This document shows, in pieces, positions 57,271-64,000 of a stretch of DNA of 64,000 nucleotides. The translations under genes were made by a program, and so were the position numbers. Position 1 is the stretch's first letter. Each line of letters starts with the position of its first letter. Under the pieces are notes generated by a model that was not told where the DNA came from, searched no databases, and was given only the letters and a program-made list of their open reading frames with translations. Source of the stretch: Axinella damicornis (Eukaryota; Porifera; Demospongiae; Axinellida; Axinellidae); NCBI GenBank assembly GCA_963931865.1, contig OZ007512.1:12594756-12658755 (forward strand), written 5' to 3'.

Positions 57271-58105
57271 ATGAACCTTCCCTCATCGTCCCACGGCCGA
57301 CCGCCCACCTATCACCCCCAGCCATCATACCCCACTGCCAGCTACCCCCAACAGGTCCAGGTGTTCACACTGCCCGGGGGGACAACCAGTGTCAATGTAC
57401 AACAACCACAAGCACAGCTGCAAGTTCAAGTCCACTTCACCAGTGGGGCACAGACACAGCACAGAACTGTAGTTCAAATACAACACTCACAAACCAATGG
57501 TCAGGTGATCTCGGTAGAAAATGGCGGCTTTAAAGTACAAGTGACGAGCTACTCTGGGTACACAAGTCATACAGGCCATCGATCGCAGATTGATAAGTTT
57601 CTTCAAAGCTCAGTGCAAGAGACACGATATGGATGCCCCTCAGAGCTGGCATTGGAGTGGAGGACTATTCCTCCTTACTGCATGCACGGTACGTAAGAAC
57701 TAACACTGTCAATGCAGAGAAAATCGTTTGGCCTTTAGATGTTGTTTGTCTGCCATCAAACTTCGACATCACCCAACTAGTGTCAATTTGGAGCTAGCAA
57801 GATACATCACACTGCTGCAAGAGCTCTTCAAAGAGAAATTCTGAGCTCAGTGACATCAATAATCTCCTTTACGCTCACACACTTTCATACATGCACACAT
57901 ACACACACTCCCCCCCCCCCACACACACACACACACACATGCAGGTCTGGAGCCCCTACCTCATTATAACTACAACCAGCAGACGTTGTCACTGTTGTCC
58001 AATCCCGTACAAGAGTCGCAATGTTGGGACATTAACACTTCTCAATGTGTAATATGCAGTGACATTAATACATTAGTTCCCCACTTGTATAAAAGACACT
58101 CATAG
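57271..58105 (+). CDS. Small Gln-rich protein with CxxC...H...H C-terminus (two coding exons)
   Basis: Exon 57253-57688 follows a pyrimidine tract and CCAACCAG acceptor. ATG 57271 starts MNLPSSSHGRPPTYHPQPSY. Exon 57945-58105 joins in phase 1 (CAC G|GT CTG) and ends TAG, giving about 192 residues. Residues 20-90 are Gln/Thr/Val-rich (VNVQQPQAQLQVQVHF). The C-terminus CVICSDINTLVPHLYKRHS has C-x2-C-x8-H-x4-H spacing, suggestive of one zinc finger. An alternative 3' end uses donor AC|GTAAGA at 57694 and acceptor TTTAG at 57738, giving CCLSAIKLRHHP...LQELFKEKF. Upstream coding exons cannot be excluded. The family is not recognised. Confidence 0.6.
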
Positions 58106-58169
58106 TACTATTAATTTGTGTCTAGTCAATTAATGAATACACTGTTGCATTGTGTGGTTACAACGTTGC

Positions 58170-58214
58170 AGTGTTTCAACTTTCATAATGCTACATTATG
58201 AAAGTTGAAACACT
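58170..58214. other. Perfect 45-nt hairpin
   Basis: The arms AGTGTTTCAACTTTCATAAT and ATTATGAAAGTTGAAACACT are exact inverted repeats with a 3-5-nt loop. It lies 65 bp after the stop of the 57271-58105 gene. Confidence 0.8.
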
Positions 58215-58369
58215 TCATTTCAAATTCTACCGGGCACTCAAAAAGCCAGATCTACAGCTAGGGCATCAGAAACTATTTGTGCGACACAACCAAGTAGATA
58301 TTATGAATGTTGAAATGTTCTAGCATCAATACATTTTAACGTGTGTGTGTCTGTCTGTGAGTGACGGAA

Positions 58370-58485
58370 GTGGGATGTTCGTGGGGCGGGACTAGTGTGA
58401 CGTGCGACCTTTGTACTTTAATTTATTTACTGAACCTCAAACTCCGCGAAGAATGTTCGAGAACATTGGGCCCGGGCATGGGCTG
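58370..58485. repeat. Dispersed repeat shared with 16961-17090
   Basis: It has the same block order as at 16961, ending in GGGCTGGAATCCAGCAAGCG, where the minisatellite begins. Confidence 0.8.
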
Positions 58486-58489
58486 GAAT

Positions 58490-58810
58490 CCAGCAAGCGC
58501 AATCGGGGAGCAGCAGTCGAATCGGACGTAATCGGGCGAGCAGCAGTTGAAGTGGACGCAATTGGGGAGCAGCAGTTGCAATCGGGGAGTAGCAGCCGAA
58601 GCGGACGCGATTGGGAGCAGCAGCTGAAGCGGACACAAGCGGCGAGCAGCAACTGAAGTGGGCGCAATCGGGGAGCAGCAGCTGGAAGCGGAGGCAAAGG
58701 AGGAGCAGCAGTTGAAGTGGATATGCCGCAATCGGGCCCGGGAGCAGCAGCTGAAGCGGACACAAGCGGCGAGCAGCAGCTGAAGCGGACGCAATCGGGG
58801 AGCAGCTCTG
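58490..58810. repeat. GC-rich minisatellite (GCAATCGGGGAGCAGCAG), irregular 27-36-bp units
   Basis: Units combine GAGCAGCAGTTGAAGTGGAC and GCAATCGGG. Open minus-strand frames through it are artefacts. It is preceded by a copy of a dispersed ~110-bp sequence also found at 16961-17090. Confidence 0.85.
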
Positions 58811-60515
58811 CACAGAGAGCTGTCCGGCGCCGGATTACGCACGGTAGGCAAACAAGGGGGAAGTAGCTGAGCGAGCAAAGCGAGCTCAGCTACTTGTTAT
58901 ATATAAAGGCTGTAATAAAACCTTGGTAGACTGTCTCCATCTACGCAGATGAAAGTATTTGAGTAAAATTTAAACTTCATGCTTGCTTGCTGCAAAGTTA
59001 TGGCAAGAAATAAAGACAGGGACAAGTGTGAAATTAGTATCAGTATAAAACCAGCCGCTGTCGGGAGAAAGATGTATTTCCAGTGAGGAAATTAATATTC
59101 AAACGAGGTACTACAAGTGGTACTGGTTTAGTACTGGCAGTTCTAATGTGTGCACATGCAGCCGTGTGTAAGTACTACATGAAAACACGACCCGTGTAAA
59201 GTTCGTACCCTCAGAAAGAGCTGCAGCTCTCATACGTACATTATCAACGGAGCAAGCTGTGGGATAATTTGATTTCTGCATGTGACTGTCTCCACATGGG
59301 GAACATGGCAACTTATTCCCCAAAATATTCTAATGATATGAATAGTTCAGTAATCATAAGGTATGGGATGAATGGAGAACCAGAACTAAAAGTACAAACG
59401 TTCATGACCTTGTATTTTACAAATTAAATTTATTCCGTACAAGTGCAAGATTTGCAAATATTAGACCAAGTTTAGTGAGCTAGTTACAGTTAGTAGAACT
59501 TCAAGAACTGGAAGCGAATTTATTTGACCTTCAGTAGCTACCAAAACAGGTAAAAACATATTAGGTGTGGTCAGAGGGTAGGTTATTGCCATTCCCAGGC
59601 CATTCCCCTAGAGGTGGGAAGTGGCCTGGGAAAAATGCTAATTGGAAATCATCTCTGCAAAATTCCGTTGTGTGTGTGTGTGCACTGGCCATATGTATGT
59701 ATGCACATATGTGTGCTCCTGTACAACAAAATCTTCTGATTCTCTAAAATTATTCTAATGGGTTTTAGAGCCAATAAATCCTCTTTTGGTAATAAACATG
59801 AAGAAGTTAAGGTCATTATAGTGAGTGATGTAATATGACATCACTAATACGTGCAGACCAGTAGTCTTTCACCTTCCTTTCTATTAAACTAGTAAACATT
59901 CCTACTGTCTTCTCCCCTCCAACATTTCCTAGTGGTGTGATCACCAATTACGTGATGTCATATTGCATCATTCACTCACTGTCTTAATCATTAACATATC
60001 AAGTTAAATGAATATGGGATGTTATCGCATGGCTGCATGCTCTTTGATATTGGTAAATCATACTCTACATCACACAGCATCACTGACCACAGGTATGCAT
60101 ACAGGATGCAGCTGCCCTCCCTCCCTTTGATATTCTATACCCTCAGAACATAATGTCATACAGCATCATTGGCCACATGGTATGCACATGAAAGTATAAT
60201 ATAAAAATACTGCAGCTGCATAATGTAGTGTCCTCTTCCTCTCTCTCATTGGCTCTCTAATCCGTCTTGCCTGCTGCATGTACACTAGCTGCCGCTTGTT
60301 GTGGACGGCGACCTGGGGGCATGCATGCATAGCTTCGTCCCAGGCCTGGGGGCATGCATAGCTTCGTCCCAGGCCTGGGGGCATGCATAGCTTCGTCCCA
60401 GACCTGGGGGCATGCATGCATAGCTTCGTCCCATAAGCGATCAAGAACTGGTGGCGTAGAAGACTTGGGAACGGAGGTAAAGGCATGCATGCAGCTATAG
60501 TGGACTAATATGCTA

Positions 60516-61110
60516 GGTATCTTGGGCTAGGAATGAGATATGAAGCTGGGATTCGTACCATTGTGATCAGCATGAATAGAGCATTCCAACGATGTGGATT
60601 TTGTAGTAGGTTGAATTTTGACCCAAAATCAGAAAAACCATGGTACCTATAAAACTTTGGTCGAGTGCGATTTTTGGCCAAAATGTGACCGACAGTAAAA
60701 ACCAATTTTAGCACATCATTTGAAAGCTGCTTTCATGCTGATCACAATGGCACAATTCCCAGCTTCATATCTCATTCACATTCCAAGATATATTGTGTCT
60801 TTTCTTTGACACTGGATAAACAGAGAAGGAATTATAGGCCAACCGTTTGGGCTATGTACTATGCTAGGTATCTTGAGCTAGGAACGAGATATGACGCTGG
60901 GATTCACACCATTGTGATCAGCATGAATGGAGCATTCCAATGATATCTGCTTTGCTGTTGGTTAAACTTTGACCCAAAATCTATGGAGTATATAATTAAT
61001 TATCCTTTGGTTGAGCGCAATTTTAGGCAAAAATGTGACTGACATTATGTATAAGGACATCATTTGAAAGCTCTTTTCATGCTGATCACAATGCCCAGCT
61101 TCATACATAT
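60516..61110. repeat. Foldback repeat family B, two adjacent copies
   Basis: Two copies in the same orientation, starting near 60516 and 60865, both carry ATCTTG(G/A)GCTAGGAA...TGGGATTC and the inverted right arm. Confidence 0.7.
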
Positions 61111-61300
61111 CTCAGTCATAATACTATTGGTAAAACTACAGTTTCCACAACGTAACCACAAGCCACACTATAGCCCCTGGGAATAGGATGATTATCATCA
61201 GCCAAAATTGATACTTAACTTATAAGTGAATTATCTTATAACCACAATGGCCCTGTTTAAAACTTAATGTGCAGTGCCATAATTACAGTCACAGTGATGG

Positions 61301-62421
61301 ACAGCTGGTAAGGTAAGGGTTAGAGTGATATCGATGGACAGCTGGTAAGGTAAGGGTTAGAGTGATATCGATGGACAGCTGGTAAGGTAAGGGTTAGAGT
61401 GATGGACAGCTGGTAAGGTAAGGGTTAGAGTGATGGACAGCTGGTAAGGTAAGGGTTAGAGTGATGGACAGCTGGTAAGGAAAGGGTTAGAGTGATGGAC
61501 AGCTGGTAAGGTAAGGGTTAGAGTGATGGACAGCTGGTAAGGTAAGGGTTAGAGTGATGGACAGCTGGTAAGGTAAGGGTTAGAGTGATGGACAGCTGGT
61601 AAGGAAAGGGTTAGAGTGATGGACAGCTGGTAAGGTAATTAAGGGTTAGAGTGATGGACAGCTGGTAAGGTAAGGGTTAGAGTGATGGACAGCTGGTAAG
61701 GTAAGGGTTAGAGTGATGGACAGCTGGTAAGGTAAGGGTTAGAGTGATGGACAGATGGTAAGGTAAGGGTTAGAGTGATGGACAGCTGGTAAGGTAAGGG
61801 TTAGAGTAATGGACAGCTGGTAAGGTAAGGGTTAGAGTGATGGACAGCTGGTAAGGTAAGGGTTAGAGTGATGGACAGCTGGTAAGGTAAGGGTTAGAAT
61901 GATGGACAGCTGGTAAGGTAAGGGTTAGAATGATGGACAGCTGGTAAGGTAAGGGTTAGAGTGATGGATAGCTGGTAAGGTAAGGGTTAGAGTGATGGAC
62001 AGCTGGTAAGGTAAGGGTTAGAGTGATGGACAGATGGTAAGGTAAGGGTTAGAGTGATGGACAGCTGGTAAGGTAAGGGTTAGAGTGATGGACAGCTGGT
62101 AAGGTAAGGGTTAGAGTGATGGACAGCTGGTAAGGTAAGGGTTAGAGTGATGGACAGCTGGTAAGGTAAGGGTTAGAATGATGGACAGCTGGTAAGGTAA
62201 GGGTTAGAATGATGGACAGCTGGTAAGGTAAGGGTTAGAGTGATGGATAGCTGGTAAGGTAAGGGTTAGAGTGATGGACAGCTGGTAAGGTAAGGGTTAG
62301 AGTGATGGACAGCTGGTAAGGTAAGGGTTAGAGTGATGGACAGCTGGTAAGGTAAGGGTTAGAGTGATGGACAGCTGGTAAGGTAAGGGTTAGAGTGATG
62401 GACAGCTGGTAAGGTAAGGGT
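61301..62421. repeat. 31-bp minisatellite, about 36 copies
   Basis: The unit GATGGACAGCTGGTAAGG followed by TAAGGGTTAGAGT repeats with few changes. The first two units are extended by GATATC. Every unit carries two GGTAAG sequences and one GGGTTAG. Confidence 0.95.
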
Positions 62422-64000
62422 AAGTATGTGCAGAGCTCTTTCTGCACGTATGTTGATGTGCTGGTGCATATATAGGTATGTACATATACTACCAAGGCCA
62501 GGCATCCAGCAAATAATACAGTCTTGCTATCATTGGGGGAAGTGGTTACACTAATGCACATGATGATTGCAAGCACCTGCAGTTGATGACAGGTATTCAT
62601 TCAGCTTTCAGCAGTAAGTAGTAGTTGTAAGGTTTGGTATCTACATGAAAGGTTGTGCAGCCAGTGTGTGTGTGTGCATGTGGATCTGTGGGCATGTGTG
62701 TGTGGTATACCTGTCACTGAGCCAAACTCATACGTACTCTGAATAGAGAGGTGAAGGAGGCTGGATGCTGTGAGGACATACAAGCAGGTGCCTAGCTATA
62801 CTGCATAAGTAGGAAGTGTTGAAAGGGTAGCTGACTGGATGAATGAAAACACACCAGGGACAAACCACATGTTCTCACTCCGAAACTTGCTACCTAGCAA
62901 CAATTGACCACCAACACTGTACTGGTATGGTATCTGTTTGCTGAGTCAGCGAAGATACATGTACAAGATATTTCTGGCTGAATTATATCAATGACATCAT
63001 CATGAAAGTAAGCTAACTTTCACAATGATGATGTCATACATAATAACTTTGATGATGATGTCATAGAAATTCAGCCAGAGATATATATAGGCATTCCACC
63101 AATGCCAAAAGTATGGGTGCTTGCATGGTGGCATATCCCACTCTGCTACCACTGAGAACAGCTGCTATAGTCAGTGTACATGCAAGGGTCGGTGCCATCA
63201 TGAGATCATCCCGTCATGGATTCAGTCCACGGACGTGGATTTCATGAAGTTGGACACACTATTGGCATGAACAGAGTAGATCAGGCCAAGATCGATATAT
63301 TCACTGTCCCGCCATCAATGGGGCCCAGGACCTACATGAAACCCTCTCCTCTGGGGATGCAGCGTTTCCTGGGTTACCAAACAAATCTGACCTGAACTGA
63401 ACTGAGATCACTATGCAATGCGGATGCTGACCGATCAGAGTACCTTGTCTGCCTTAGATATGTACACAACCGTGAGCATCCCTATAGTGATACTTCACCG
63501 GAGATTGCATCCCTAGTGATATGTTACCAGAACCTACACAAGTTGCTCATGGGCTCTTTGTCCTAATTAAGACATAAAAGTTGCCAAATCAGTCTACCTG
63601 CAAACTGTCATTGGAGCATTCAGGCCTCATTAAACTTTCTTGCCAGGAATTTCTCCATTTAATTTCTGTAAACACATTGCCATGGTATCACATAGCTACA
63701 AGAGTGACCTTTGTGGGGTCCACATACACTAACACTAACACACTTCTGTGATGTCATCAGTCAGTTCCCTCTACATGTAGGTGCTAGTAATAAGGTGTAA
63801 AAATGTATTTTTAAGAGAATTCCAAATATGACAAGTAATGAATCTAATCCCACTATAATTACCGTTAACTACACACTGGTTGGGCAAACTTGCAGAAGAG
63901 AGAGGAGGAGAAGATTCTACTTTCTGGGGTATTTTTGATTGGGTTAATTCAGGAAGGGCTATAGTCTGTTGAGGTGTCCACACCTCAAGAGACTATAGCA

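Larger units (their letters stand above)
58215..64000. other. Gene-poor repeat-rich interval to the end of the window
   Basis: It contains the GC-rich minisatellite, foldback family B copies, a GCATGCATAGCTTCGTCCCAG tandem stretch at about 60316-60436, the 31-bp array and an inverted repeat at about 62968-63085 (ATTTCTGGCTGAATT arms with GATGATGTCAT). No gene is supported. Confidence 0.6.

Noticed and set aside
58423..58878. Minus-strand ORFs rich in LQLLLP and FSCCS
   Set aside because: Generated by the GCAGCAG-rich minisatellite.
61301..62421. CRISPR-like regular array
   Set aside because: The 31-bp units are directly adjacent with no variable spacers, and the DNA is clearly eukaryotic. 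It is a minisatellite.

Overview
This is eukaryotic nuclear DNA, most probably from a sponge (Porifera). The genes are split by GT-AG introns, simple repeats and minisatellites fill the introns, and there are tRNA-derived SINEs, hAT- and Mutator-type foldback elements and Helitron debris. The sponge assignment is an inference from protein style: tandem death domains joined to a TKL-type kinase, and a CARD-like protein whose three helical repeats and C-terminal 'YTLQEL' module resemble large families I associate with sponge genomes. All gene models were built by hand from splice sites and codon phase.

Layout. 0.8-12.0 kb (+): a ten-exon coiled-coil protein with a Pro/Ser/Gln/Tyr-rich tail, possibly TNIP/ABIN-like. 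12.0-14.2 kb: intergenic, with a decayed SINE-like segment, a T-rich minisatellite and a 42-base poly-C. 14.2-21.65 kb (-): a twelve-exon gene with three death domains, a proline-rich linker and a TKL-type kinase. Its kinase N-lobe is broken by a deletion plus frameshift, and a 37-bp minisatellite repeats the splice acceptor and start of its DFG exon. 21.65-21.88 kb: a 228-bp interval between two head-to-head start codons. 21.9-24.1 kb (+): the CARD-like protein. 26.6-38.3 kb (-): lysosomal alpha-mannosidase (GH38, MAN2B1-like), 22 phase-consistent exons covering 885 residues to the stop. The first exons, with the zinc-binding HTHDD motif, were not found. A tRNA-Asp(GTC) gene lies in one intron. 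38.6-44 kb: Helitron-like remnants and two unrecognised plus-strand ORFs. 44-57 kb: gene-poor, with a duplicated ~1.5 kb segment, SINEs, foldback elements and minisatellites. 57.3-58.1 kb (+): a small Gln-rich protein with a CxxC...H...H C-terminus. 58.1-64 kb: repeats only, including a ~36-copy 31-bp array.

Biological reading. The death-domain kinase and the CARD-like adaptor share a promoter region, which suggests co-expression in death-fold signalling. If the coiled-coil protein really is TNIP-like, the first 24 kb would be an innate-immunity/NF-kB-type neighbourhood; that last step is speculative. The mannosidase is housekeeping glycoprotein catabolism and looks unrelated to its neighbours.
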